DNA from: Prevotellaceae bacterium
GTDB lineage: Bacteria; Bacteroidota; Bacteroidia; Bacteroidales; Bacteroidaceae
DNA: 49,577 nt
Reading direction: 5' to 3'
Assembly: GCA_029218445.1 (NCBI GenBank)
Contig: JAQXRI010000140.1
Span: forward strand, 1 to 49,577
Part shown: positions 1-9,700 of the stretch, one piece after another
How positions within the stretch are numbered: the first letter of the stretch is position 1
How the letters are laid out: each line of letters begins with the position of its first letter
The notes under the pieces: generated by a model
Databases searched by the model: none
What the model was told of the DNA's origin: nothing
The model's input: the letters and a program-made list of their open reading frames with translations, nothing else
Made by a program: the position numbers and the translations under genes

Positions 1-999
1 CAGAGTTACAGAGAGAAACTCGTCAACTACTACCGACGATACGATATCAATGTTGACGCGGAAGATATCATCATCACCTCGGGAGGTAGTGAGGCGGTGT
101 TGTTTGCATTCATGTCATGCCTAAACCCTGGCGACGAGATAATTGTGCCTGAACCCGCATATGCGAACTATATGGCTTTCGCCATTTCGGCAGGAGCACG
201 CATACGCACCATTGCCACTACCATAGACGAAGGTTTCTCGTTGCCGAAGGTTGAGAAGTTTGAGGAACTCATCAACGACCGCACACGAGCCATAATGATA
301 TGCAATCCCAACAACCCGACGGGCTATCTTTATACCCGAAGGGAGATGAACCAAATACGCGACCTCGTGAAGAAGTACGACCTTTACCTCTTCTCCGACG
401 AGGTTTACCGCGAATATATCTATACCGGCTCGCCATACATCAGCGCATGCCATCTTGAGGGCATACAGCAGAACGTGATACTCATCGATTCGGTGTCGAA
501 ACGCTACTCGGAATGCGGCATTCGCATAGGAGCACTGATAACCAAGAACGTCGAGGTGCGCAAAGCCGTGATGAAATTCTGCCAAGCCCGACTCTCGCCT
601 CCACTAATAGGACAGATAGTGGCCGAGGCGTCGCTCGACACGCCCGAGGAATATCTGCGCGACGTGTATGACGAATATGTAGAGCGCAGGAAATGCCTCA
701 TCGACGGACTAAACCGCATACCGGGCGTTTACTCGCCAATACCCATGGGCGCATTCTACACGGTGGCGAAGCTGCCCGTTGACGACAGCGAGAAGTTCTG
801 CCGCTGGTGCCTGTCGGAATTTGAATATGAGGGCGAGACAGTGATGATGGCTCCGGCATCGGGATTCTACACCACGCCGGGAGCCGGCATCAACCAGGTG
901 CGCATTGCCTATGTGCTGAAGAAGGACGACCTCAACAGGGCGTTGGTAGTGCTGCAGAAAGCACTGGAGGCTTATCCTGGCAGAGTAGATGACAAGTGA
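1..999 (+). CDS. PLP-dependent class I aminotransferase, 5'-truncated by window edge
   Basis: The frame is open from base 1, so the true start lies upstream; 332 residues are visible and roughly the first 60-100 are probably missing. Class I/II aminotransferase hallmarks are present: NPNNPTG in the substrate and cofactor region, FSDEVYREY with the Asp and Tyr that contact the pyridoxal ring, and DSVSKRYSECGIRIG with the Schiff-base lysine and the phosphate-binding arginine. The fold is that of aspartate or aromatic aminotransferases, moving an amino group between an amino acid and a 2-oxoacid in the cytoplasm. The substrate cannot be assigned from these motifs. The stop TGA at 997-999 is 35 bases before the next gene on the same strand, so the two may be cotranscribed. 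Confidence 0.9.
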   Translation, partial: QSYREKLVNYYRRYDINVDAEDIIITSGGSEAVLFAFMSCLNPGDEIIVPEPAYANYMAFAISAGARIRTIATTIDEGFSLPKVEKFEELINDRTRAIMICNPNNPTGYLYTRREMNQIRDLVKKYDLYLFSDEVYREYIYTGSPYISACHLEGIQQNVILIDSVSKRYSECGIRIGALITKNVEVRKAVMKFCQARLSPPLIGQIVAEASLDTPEEYLRDVYDEYVERRKCLIDGLNRIPGVYSPIPMGAFYTVAKLPVDDSEKFCRWCLSEFEYEGETVMMAPASGFYTTPGAGINQVRIAYVLKKDDLNRALVVLQKALEAYPGRVDDK

Positions 1000-1034
1000 C
1001 GTAACACATATATATATAAATAGGTGAAAGCTGA

Positions 1035-2282
1035 ATGAACTTTCCACTTTTCATAGCCAAACGAATTTATACAGACAAGGGCGACAAGCGCAAGGTGAGT
1101 CGGCCTGCCATACACATTGCCACCATTGGAGTGGCCATTGGCCTTGCCGTAATGATAATAACAGTGTCGGTGGTGCTCGGATTCAAGCACACCATACGCG
1201 ACAAGGTGATAGGTTTTGGCAGCCATATTCAAGTGGCAAACTTCATGGCGATGCAAAGCACCGACTCCTACCCCATCTGTATAGACGACAGCATGATGAA
1301 CGTCGTGAAGCACATCGAAGGCATAAGACATGCCCAGCGGTATGCCATGGCGCAGGGAATACTTAAGACCGACAGCGACTTCCTTGGCATTGCCTTCAAG
1401 GGCGTTTCGGAAGAATACGACTGGAACTTCATCAAGGAAAACCTGAAAAGCGGCGAGATACCTTCGTTCAGCGACAAGGAGGCTTCAAACAAGCTGCTGA
1501 TTTCAACCAATACGGCATCGACGCTGAAGCTGAAGGTGGGCGACCGCATATTCGGATATTTCGTTGGCGACAACGGGGTAAGGGCACGACGCTTTACCAT
1601 AGCGGGAATATACGAAACAAACATGAGCCAGTTTGACAACTCGATGTGTTTCACCGACCTGTTTACCTCGCGCAAGGTAAACAATTGGAAAGACGGCCAG
1701 TGTTCGGGTGCCGAACTGACCGTCAAGGACTTCAGCCAACTCGAAGCCACCGCACAAAACGTTGTAGAAAAGATAAACCGCAAGGCCGACCATTATGGCG
1801 ACATAATGGTGTCGCAAACCATCTATGAGGCCTATCCGCAGATATTCTCGTGGCTGTCGCTGCTTGACATCAACGTGTGGATTATACTCGTACTGATGAT
1901 ATGCGTGGCAGGCTTTACAATGATTTCAGGCCTGCTGATCATAATTCTCGAACGCACACAAATGATAGGCACGCTGAAGGCGCTTGGAGCCACAAACGCC
2001 ACCATTCGCCACACATTCCTTTGGTTTGCAGTGTTTGTCATCGGTCGCGGCATACTGTTTGGCGACATCTTCTCGATGCTGCTCATCGTGCTTCAGAAAA
2101 CCACCGGCATCGTAAGCCTCGACCCTGCCACGTATTATGTAAGCGAAGCGCCTATGGAAATAAACATTCCGGCATTCGTAGTGCTCAACGCAGTTACCCT
2201 CATCGTGAGCATTCTCATACTGATAGCGCCAAGCTATCTCATATCACACATCCATCCGGCCAAGTCGATGCGATATGAATAG
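1035..2282 (+). CDS. FtsX/LolC-E-type ABC transporter permease
   Basis: 415 residues with the layout of the LolC/LolE and FtsX permease family: a transmembrane helix near residues 30-52, a periplasmic domain of about 200 residues, then three transmembrane segments in the C-terminal part (about 280-305, 330-355 and 380-405). The juxtamembrane motif LKALGATNATIRHTFLW after the second helix is typical of the family's coupling loop. LolC/E proteins work with an ATPase to release lipoproteins from the inner membrane toward LolA, and other relatives drive envelope remodelling. No ATPase gene is adjacent, so the substrate is not determined. It starts at an ATG 35 bases after the aminotransferase stop and is probably read with it. 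Confidence 0.85.
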   Translation: MNFPLFIAKRIYTDKGDKRKVSRPAIHIATIGVAIGLAVMIITVSVVLGFKHTIRDKVIGFGSHIQVANFMAMQSTDSYPICIDDSMMNVVKHIEGIRHAQRYAMAQGILKTDSDFLGIAFKGVSEEYDWNFIKENLKSGEIPSFSDKEASNKLLISTNTASTLKLKVGDRIFGYFVGDNGVRARRFTIAGIYETNMSQFDNSMCFTDLFTSRKVNNWKDGQCSGAELTVKDFSQLEATAQNVVEKINRKADHYGDIMVSQTIYEAYPQIFSWLSLLDINVWIILVLMICVAGFTMISGLLIIILERTQMIGTLKALGATNATIRHTFLWFAVFVIGRGILFGDIFSMLLIVLQKTTGIVSLDPATYYVSEAPMEINIPAFVVLNAVTLIVSILILIAPSYLISHIHPAKSMRYE

Positions 2283-2392
2283 CCACGGACATCAAAATGG
2301 CAAGAAAACAGACGAAAAACAACAGAAATGGCCACAAATATGTCCAATAAAGAAAAAAACCATGCTATATGAGTAAGTTTTTGCACAAAAAG

Positions 2393-2424
2393 TTTGGAAA
2401 TGTGCAGAGAAAGGATTATCTTTG
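2393..2424 (+). promoter_or_regulatory. Bacteroidetes-type promoter of the first CoA-ligase gene
   Basis: TTTG at 2393-2396 and TATCTTTG at 2417-2424, 20 bases apart, match the Bacteroidetes primary sigma consensus TTTG / TAnnTTTG. The position argues against any translation start upstream of 2448. Inferred from pattern only. Confidence 0.6.
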
Positions 2425-2447
2425 CACAAAATTTCAAAATTTGTGCA

Positions 2448-4106
2448 ATGAATACATATCGCAGTTTCAACTCATACATTGAAAACAGCATAATAAATAA
2501 TTGGAATCTCGATGCCCTTACCGACTACAAGGGCATTACGCTGCAATATCATGATGTAGCCAGAAAAATAGAGAAGCTCCACATTCTGTTTGAACACAGC
2601 GGCGTAAAAAAGGGCGACAAGATAGCCATGTGCGGACGCAACAGCGCACACTGGGCCGTCAGCTTCTTCGCCACACTTACCTACGGTGCCGTTGCCGTGC
2701 CGATACTCCACGAGTTTAATTCCGAACAAATCTACAACATAGTAAACCACAGCGAGGCAAAGCTGCTGTTCGTTGGCGACATTGTGGCCAAGGACATCGA
2801 CCCTCAGTACATGCCTGCCCTTGAAGGAATAATCAATATACCCGACTTCTCGCTGATGATTTCACGTTCCGACAGTCTTACTTACGCCCGTGAACACCTG
2901 AACGAGATATTCGGCAGGCGTTTTCCAAAGGCGTTCCGTGCCGAACACGTAAAATATTACGAAGGCGGAGCAGATGAACTTGCACTAATCAACTACACGT
3001 CGGGCACCACAGGATTTTCCAAGGGTGTGATGCTGCCCTACCGTGCCTTATGGGGCAACCTCGACTTCTGCCTCGACGCCATTGGCACAAAAATACCCGC
3101 CAACAGCCCTGTGCTGAGCATTCTGCCCATGGCCCACATGTATGGCATGATGGTAGAGTTCATATTCTCCTTCTGCCACGGCTGCCACATTTTCTTCCTC
3201 ACACGCCTTCCATCTCCCGCAATCATTGCACAAGCCTTTGCCGACATCAAGCCAGCCATAGTAATATCGGTGCCGCTGGTGGTCGAGAAAATCATACGCA
3301 AAAACGTATTCCCAAAGATACAAAACAACAAGATAAGACTGCTTTGGAACATGCCTGTGATAAACAAAAAGGTGAAGCAGCGCATATGCGAACAGGTGCT
3401 GCAGGCCTTCGGCGGCAACGCCTACGAGGTGGTAGTGGGCGGAGCAGCACTGAACCAGGAAGTGGAAGCCTTCCTAAAGAGCATCGACTTCCCCATCACC
3501 GTAGGCTATGGAGCCACCGAATGCGCCCCACTGATAACATTCAGCGACCACACCGACTTCGTACCCGGCAGCTGCGGCACACCCGTTAAGCACATGGAAG
3601 TGAAAATACTGAGCAACGACCCGCAAAACATTGCAGGCGAGATAGTGTCGAAGGGAATGAACACCATGCTCGGATACTACAAGAACCAGGAGGCCACCGC
3701 ACAGGCTCTCGACGAAGAAGGATGGTACCACACTGGCGACCTCGGCACCATGTCGGCCGACGGACACGTGTTTATACGCGGCCGCATAAAGAACATGCTG
3801 CTGGGAGCCAACGGCCAGAACGTATATCCCGAAGAGATAGAAGACAAGCTCAACTCGATGGCAATGGTAAACGAGAGCATCATCATACAAAGGGAAGACA
3901 AGCTCGTGGCACTGGTATATCCCGACTTTGAAGAAGCCAAGACCATGGGCTTCAACGAAGACGACCTAAAGGATGTGATGGAGCAGAACCGCAAGGAACT
4001 GAACGAGATGATGCCACCATACTGCAAAATTTCGTCGATACTTATCCACAACGAGGAATTTGCCAAGACACCCAAAAAAAGCATAAAACGATACCTTTAC
4101 AAATAG
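2448..4106 (+). CDS. AMP-binding long-chain fatty acid-CoA ligase, copy 1
   Basis: 552 residues. It belongs to the ANL (acyl/aryl-CoA synthetase) superfamily: the nucleotide loop YTSGTTGFSKG lies near residues 183-193, followed by YGATECAP, the GWYHTGDLG adenylate-binding aspartate motif, the hinge RGRIKNMLL and a C-terminal TPKKSIKR with the catalytic lysine. Such enzymes activate fatty acids with ATP and transfer the acyl group to CoA on the cytoplasmic side of the membrane. ATG 2448 is preferred over upstream in-frame codons because the promoter at 2393-2424 overlaps them. The next gene, 10 bases downstream, is a close paralogue. Fatty acid as substrate is inferred from overall similarity; exact chain length is unknown. 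Confidence 0.87.
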   Translation: MNTYRSFNSYIENSIINNWNLDALTDYKGITLQYHDVARKIEKLHILFEHSGVKKGDKIAMCGRNSAHWAVSFFATLTYGAVAVPILHEFNSEQIYNIVNHSEAKLLFVGDIVAKDIDPQYMPALEGIINIPDFSLMISRSDSLTYAREHLNEIFGRRFPKAFRAEHVKYYEGGADELALINYTSGTTGFSKGVMLPYRALWGNLDFCLDAIGTKIPANSPVLSILPMAHMYGMMVEFIFSFCHGCHIFFLTRLPSPAIIAQAFADIKPAIVISVPLVVEKIIRKNVFPKIQNNKIRLLWNMPVINKKVKQRICEQVLQAFGGNAYEVVVGGAALNQEVEAFLKSIDFPITVGYGATECAPLITFSDHTDFVPGSCGTPVKHMEVKILSNDPQNIAGEIVSKGMNTMLGYYKNQEATAQALDEEGWYHTGDLGTMSADGHVFIRGRIKNMLLGANGQNVYPEEIEDKLNSMAMVNESIIIQREDKLVALVYPDFEEAKTMGFNEDDLKDVMEQNRKELNEMMPPYCKISSILIHNEEFAKTPKKSIKRYLYK

Positions 4107-4116
4107 AGACATCAAT

Positions 4117-5778
4117 ATGGAACAAATACCATCATTTAACCAAATAATCGAAAAGAGCATCATCGACAATTGGGACTATAATGCGCTGACCGACTACAAA
4201 GGAGCTACACTGCAGTTTCACGACGTAGCCCGAAAGATAGAAAAGCTGCACATCATGTTTGAAAACGGTGGTGTGAAGCAAGGTGACAAAATAGCACTCT
4301 GCGGACGCAACTGCGCCAACTGGGCCGTGGCCTTCCTCGCCACACTGACCTACGGAGCCATTGCCGTGCCCGTACTGCACGAGTTTACACCCGAACAGAT
4401 ACACAACATCGTCAACCACAGCGAGGCGAAATTCCTGTTTGTAGGCGACGTGGTGGCCACCCAAATCGACGGCACCAAGATGCCTGGACTTGAAGGAATA
4501 ATAAACATTCCCGACTATTCACTTGCACTGTCGCGTACCGACAAGCTGACCTACGCCCGCGAACACCTCAACGAGATGTTCGGCAAGAAATACCCGAAGT
4601 ATTTCAGAAAGCAACACGTAAGCTACTACCGCGAAAAGAGCGGCGACGAGCTGGCACTCATCAACTACACCTCAGGCACGACAGGCTTTTCAAAGGGAGT
4701 GATGATACCCTATAGGGCACTGTGGGGAAATTATGACTTTGCAGAGCACGTGCTGGGCAAGAATGTAAAACGCGGCGACAGCGTGATAAGCATTTTGCCA
4801 ATGGCACACATGTATGGCATGGCCTTTGAATTTATCTTTGAATTCCTGCATGGCTGCCATATCTACTACCTCACACGCATACCTTCGCCTGCCATCATAG
4901 CCCAGGCTTTCACCGACGTAAAGCCATCAATAATCATTGCCGTACCTCTTATAATTGAGAAAATAATACGCAAAAAAGTGTTCCCAAAACTGCAGAACAA
5001 CAAGGTTCGCCTATTGTGGAACATACCCATGCTCAACAAGAAGCTACAGCAGCGCATCTGCGAACAAGTGCGCAAGGCATTTGGCGACCAGTTCTACGAA
5101 ATAATAATAGGCGGAGCAGCCTTCAACCACGAAGTTGAATCGTTCCTGAAATGCATCAACTTCCCATTCACAGTGGGTTATGGAGCCACAGAGTGCGCCC
5201 CAATCATCTGCTACTCCGACTACCACGACTTCGTGCCGGGAAGCTGCGGACGGGCTGTCATACACATGGAAGTGAAGATTGACAGCCACGACCCGGAAAA
5301 CGTGCCAGGAGAAATACTCGCACGAGGAACCAACGTAATGCTCGGCTACTACAAGAATCCCGAAGCTACGGCACAAACCATAGACGCCGACGGCTGGTAT
5401 CACACGGGCGACCTCGGCACCATGGATGCCCAAGGCAATGTGTTCATAAGGGGACGCTCGAAAAACATGCTCCTCGGTCCAAGCGGACAGAACATCTACC
5501 CCGAAGAGATAGAAGACAAGCTCAACTCGATGCAGTTGGTTACGGAGAGTGTTGTGGTTCAGCGCGACACCAAGTTGGTGGCTCTCGTTCATCCCGACAT
5601 GGATGCACTCATAGACCTTGGAATGCACGAAGACGACATCAAGAACATAATGGAGCAAAACAGGGTTCAGGTGAACGAACAGTTGCCTGCCTACTGCAAG
5701 ATATCAGAAATAGAAATTCACAAGCAAGAGTTTGAAAAGACTCCCAAAAAGAGCATCAAGCGCTATCTGTATAAATAA
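4117..5778 (+). CDS. AMP-binding long-chain fatty acid-CoA ligase, copy 2 (tandem paralogue)
   Basis: 553 residues, collinear with the preceding gene and by eye about 70% identical over the N-terminal half. All ANL core motifs are intact (YTSGTTGFSKG near residue 184, YGATECAP, GWYHTGDLG, RGRSKNMLLG, KTPKKSIKR), so neither copy looks degenerate. It begins 10 bases after the stop of copy 1 and must be cotranscribed with it. Its stop TAA sits in the left arm of a strong terminator hairpin. Differences between copies cluster in the middle of the protein (about residues 200-330), where the fatty-acid tunnel lies in homologues, which would suit different chain-length preference. That last point is inference. 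Confidence 0.87.
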   Translation: MEQIPSFNQIIEKSIIDNWDYNALTDYKGATLQFHDVARKIEKLHIMFENGGVKQGDKIALCGRNCANWAVAFLATLTYGAIAVPVLHEFTPEQIHNIVNHSEAKFLFVGDVVATQIDGTKMPGLEGIINIPDYSLALSRTDKLTYAREHLNEMFGKKYPKYFRKQHVSYYREKSGDELALINYTSGTTGFSKGVMIPYRALWGNYDFAEHVLGKNVKRGDSVISILPMAHMYGMAFEFIFEFLHGCHIYYLTRIPSPAIIAQAFTDVKPSIIIAVPLIIEKIIRKKVFPKLQNNKVRLLWNIPMLNKKLQQRICEQVRKAFGDQFYEIIIGGAAFNHEVESFLKCINFPFTVGYGATECAPIICYSDYHDFVPGSCGRAVIHMEVKIDSHDPENVPGEILARGTNVMLGYYKNPEATAQTIDADGWYHTGDLGTMDAQGNVFIRGRSKNMLLGPSGQNIYPEEIEDKLNSMQLVTESVVVQRDTKLVALVHPDMDALIDLGMHEDDIKNIMEQNRVQVNEQLPAYCKISEIEIHKQEFEKTPKKSIKRYLYK

Positions 5779-5804
5779 AGTGAGTTCGTCGAACTCACTT
5801 TATT
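5774..5804. terminator. Bidirectional rho-independent terminator
   Basis: AATAAAGTGAGTTC (5774-5787) pairs with GAACTCACTTTATT (5791-5804) around a minimal loop. A-rich and T-rich ends make it functional on both strands. It separates the plus-strand CoA ligase genes from the minus-strand glycosyltransferase gene ending at 5830, and it overlaps the ligase stop codon. Confidence 0.85.
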
Positions 5805-5829
5805 TTAAGTATTCAGCATGCTTTGGGGC

Positions 5830-6579
5830 TTATTTCATTTTGGGATATTTCCTTGTCCAGCCATCCCAGCGAAGCCTCATCACACCGAAGAAAGCCTCGC
5901 CAAAGATGCCTCCGCTCATCTTGCTCGTTCCCTCACGCCGATTGACGAAAATAACGGGAACTTCCTTTATGCGGAAGCCTATCCTGTAGGCGGTAAACTT
6001 CATCTCAATCTGGAAGGCATATCCCTTAAACCTAATCTTGTCGAGTTCCATGGTCTCAAGCACACGGCGACGATAACACTTGAAGCCGGCAGTGGTGTCG
6101 TGAACCTTGAAGCCGGTGACAAGACGCACATATTTCGACGCAAAATAACTCATCAGCACTCTGCCAATGGGCCAGTTGACCACGTTGACTCCTGATACAT
6201 AACGCGAACCTATGGACAAGTCATAGCCCTCGTCATGACATGCGGCATAGAGCCGTGGCAAGTCGGCCGGGTCGTGGCTGAAGTCGGCATCCATCTCAAA
6301 TATATAGTCGTAACTGCGCTCCAACGCCCATTTGAATCCACGTATATATGCCGTGCCAAGGCCGAGCTTGCCACTTCTCTCTACGATGAAGAGCCTGTGT
6401 TCAAACTCGTCGTGGATAAGCCTCTTAACGATGGCGGCAGTACCATCAGGTGAACCGTCGTCGATAACAAGAATATGGAAGCACTTTTCAAGCGCAAATA
6501 TGGCTCGTATTATTTTCTCTATGTTCTCCTTCTCGTTGTAAGTGGGTATTATAACAATACTGTCGCTTTGATGTGTCAT
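5830..6579 (-). CDS. Family 2 glycosyltransferase, polyprenol monophosphomannose synthase-like
   Basis: 249 residues of a GT-A fold glycosyltransferase. The N-terminus VIIPTYNEKENI, LVIDDGSPDGT and the metal-binding FEMDADFSHDP are characteristic of dolichol/polyprenol-phosphate mannose synthases (DPM1 group). There are no C-terminal membrane helices, so this is the short soluble or peripheral form. These enzymes transfer mannose (or another hexose) from the GDP-sugar to polyprenyl phosphate at the inner membrane, giving a donor for periplasmic glycosylation. The window also encodes GDP-mannose synthesis (manC near 36-37 kb), which would supply the donor. It is divergent from mfd and has its own promoter. 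Sugar specificity is inferred. Confidence 0.85.
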   Translation of the reverse strand: MTHQSDSIVIIPTYNEKENIEKIIRAIFALEKCFHILVIDDGSPDGTAAIVKRLIHDEFEHRLFIVERSGKLGLGTAYIRGFKWALERSYDYIFEMDADFSHDPADLPRLYAACHDEGYDLSIGSRYVSGVNVVNWPIGRVLMSYFASKYVRLVTGFKVHDTTAGFKCYRRRVLETMELDKIRFKGYAFQIEMKFTAYRIGFRIKEVPVIFVNRREGTSKMSGGIFGEAFFGVMRLRWDGWTRKYPKMK

Positions 6580-6610
6580 ATTATTAGTGTTCTGCTGCTA
6601 TTTTTGACTG

Positions 6611-6641
6611 CAAAAGTAATTCAGAAACGTGGAAAAACAAA
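6611..6641 (-). promoter_or_regulatory. Promoter of the glycosyltransferase gene
   Basis: On the minus strand TACTTTTG (6618-6611) is preceded by TTTG (6641-6638) with 19 bases between them, matching the Bacteroidetes consensus. The predicted start lies about 25-30 bases before the ATG at 6579. Confidence 0.6.
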
Positions 6642-6657
6642 ATAAAATAGTGATTTT

Positions 6658-6689
6658 TTTGTTTATTTCGCCATTTATAAGTAATTTTG
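6658..6689 (+). promoter_or_regulatory. Promoter of mfd
   Basis: TTTG at 6658-6661 and TAATTTTG at 6682-6689 with 20 bases between. The mfd ATG is at 6706, so the transcript leader would be only about 10 bases. The box is divergent from the glycosyltransferase promoter in the same 126-base spacer. Confidence 0.6.
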
Positions 6690-6705
6690 CACACCATTTA
6701 AAGAA

Positions 6706-9700
6706 ATGACCATACAAGATTTACAAAAACTATACTCAAAATCGCCCAAAGTGGCGGCATTGGGTAAAGCCGTGGAAGATGTAAAGTTGAAAAACATTTT
6801 CCTCGACGGGCTTGTGGCATCATCGGCTCCATTGGCTTTTGCTGCAATGGCCTTGAAAACCACAACGACCATGCTCTTCGTACTTAACGATGCCGACGAA
6901 GCAGGCTATTTCTACCACGACCTCACACAGATAATGGGAGAAAAGAATGTCTTGTTTTTCCCTTCCTCCTACCGCAGGGCAATAAAATACGGACAACGCG
7001 ACTCGGCAAGCGAGATATTAAGGACTGAAGTGCTTTCCGCCATAATGGCATCGAAAGAGATGAAAGGAGAAAGCCTGTATGTAGTGACACATCCAGAGGC
7101 TATTGCAGAACTGGTCGTATCAAGACAAAAACTTGACGAGCGCACACTGCAGCTGCACACCGACGAAACCATCGACGTGAGCGACATTGTAAAGACGCTT
7201 AGGCAGTTTGGATTCCGCGAGGTGGACTATGTTTATGAACCGGGACAGTTCGCACGGCGTGGAAGCATCATTGACGTTTATTCATACTCATGCGAATACC
7301 CGTTCAGAATAGACTTCTTCGGCGACGACATCGACTCGATAAGGACTTTTGAAGTTGACACCCAGCTCTCGCGCGACAAGCGCAGCTCGATTGAGATAGT
7401 GCCTGAGCTGGCAGTGGAGTCGAGCGAGAAGGTGCCCATACTTGACTTCCTGCCCGACAATACGCTCATGGCAATGCGCGACGTGCAGTATGTTTGCGAC
7501 ATAGTGTCGCAGGTGTATGACGAAGGCTTCTCGTCGCAGGCCATCACCGAACGCATGGAGAGCGCAACCGAGATGGAACGTGCCGAACTGATGAAGCAAA
7601 TGGAACGCAGCAACCAACTTGTCAGCCCCAGCGAATTCAAGCACCGACTACTCGACTTCCGCACTATAGAGTTCGGCCACCGCTCGTCACTGACGTCAAA
7701 TGCCATTATACATTTCAACATAAGCAGCCAGCCGCTGTTCCACAAGAACTTCGACCTGATAAAGCAGTGTCTTGACGAATTGTCAATGCGCGGCTTCAAA
7801 CTATACATACTTGCCGACAGCCATAAGCAGATAGAAAGACTAAAGGAGATATTGGCCTCACCATCACCCGAAGGCGAGGGTTCAGACTGTCTTCAGCTCA
7901 ATTCAGTAAACCGTCAGACTACTGACGGCGGCCAAGGAGGCTTCACGCTTCACGAAGGCTTCTGCGACAACGACATGAAGCTGTGCCTATTCACTGACCA
8001 TCAGATATTCGACCGATTCCACAAATACAACCTCCGCTCCGACAAGGCGCGAAGCGGAAAGGTGGCACTCACGCTGAAGGAGATAAAACAGTTTGAAGTG
8101 GGTGACTATGTGGTACACGTTGACCATGGCATAGGCAAATTTGGCGGACTCGTAAGAATGCCCCAAGACGACGGCTACCAGGAAATGATAAAGATACAAT
8201 ATCAGAACGGCGACTCCATATACGTGTCGATACATTCACTGTATAAAGTATCGAAATACAAAGCACAAGACAACGGAGAGCCTCCACGCCTGAGCCATCT
8301 CGGCACAGGCCAATGGGAACGCCTGAAGGAACGCACGAAGAAGAAGATAAAGGACATAGCACGCGACCTGATAAAGCTGTACTCACGCCGCCGACATGAA
8401 AAAGGCTATGCTTACAGCCACGACTCGTTCATGCAGCACGAACTTGAGGCGAGTTTCCTGTATGAAGACACGCCCGACCAGCTCAAGGCTACCAACGAGG
8501 TAAAGGCAGACATGGAAAGTCAGAAGCCCATGGACCGTTTGGTGTGTGGTGACGTTGGCTTTGGAAAGACGGAAGTGGCCGTACGCGCCGCCTTCAAGGC
8601 CGCATGCGACTCAAAGCAAGTGGCCGTACTCGTACCCACCACGGTATTGGCGTATCAGCACTATCAGACATTCTCGAAACGACTGAAAGACCTGCCTGTA
8701 AGGGTTGAATACCTCACAAGGGCAAAATCGACGAAACAAACCAATGAGGTGCTAAAGGACTTGGCTGACGGAAAAATAGACATATTGATTGGCACACAGA
8801 AACTCATTGGCAAATCGGTGAAGTTCAAGGACCTTGGACTGCTGATCATCGACGAGGAACAGAAATTTGGTGTAGCCACAAAGGAGAAACTGCGACAAAT
8901 GAAGACCAACGTCGATACGCTTACCATGTCGGCCACACCCATACCACGTACACTGCAGTTCTCGCTCGTAGGGGCGCGCGACATGAGCGTCATACAGACT
9001 CCACCACCCAACCGCTACCCGATACAGACCGAAATACACACTTTCGGACCTGAGATAATAGCCGATGCCATCAACTTCGAGATGAGCAGAAACGGACAGG
9101 TGTATTTTGTCAACAACCGCATAAACGACCTGACGAGAATGGCCGAGATGATAGGGAAATATGTGCCTGACGTACGCATAGCCATCGGGCATGGCCAAAT
9201 GAAGCCGGAAGAGCTGGAGAAGATAATCCTTGGTTTTGCCAACTACGACTACGACGTGCTTTTGTCAACCACGATAGTAGAAAACGGCATCGACATACCC
9301 AACGCCAACACCATAATAATAAATGGCGCACACAACTTCGGCCTCAGCGACCTGCATCAGATGCGTGGCCGCGTGGGACGAGGCAACCGTAAGGCTTTCT
9401 GCTATCTGCTTGCACCGCCACTGTCGGCCCTAAATCCTGAATCGCGCCGCCGTCTGGAGGCATTGGAGAACTTCAGCGACCTTGGCAGCGGGATAAACAT
9501 TGCAATGCAGGACCTCGACATAAGAGGTGCAGGAAATCTTCTTGGCGCAGAACAGAGCGGCTTCATTGCCGACTTGGGATATGAAACCTACCAAAAGATT
9601 CTGAACCAGGCCGTCACGGAACTGAAGAACGACGAATTTGCCGACCTGTATAAGGACGAGGCTGAAGCCAACGCCTTGACGGGCGAGTATTTCGTTGACG

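Noticed and set aside
2288..2345. GGACAT/ATGTCC pair after the permease gene as a terminator
   Set aside because: Six-base arms 46 bases apart with no stable stem or T-run.
2394..2447. Longer N-terminus for the first CoA ligase
   Set aside because: The in-frame extension lies over a consensus promoter, and the paralogue downstream starts at the position equivalent to 2448.
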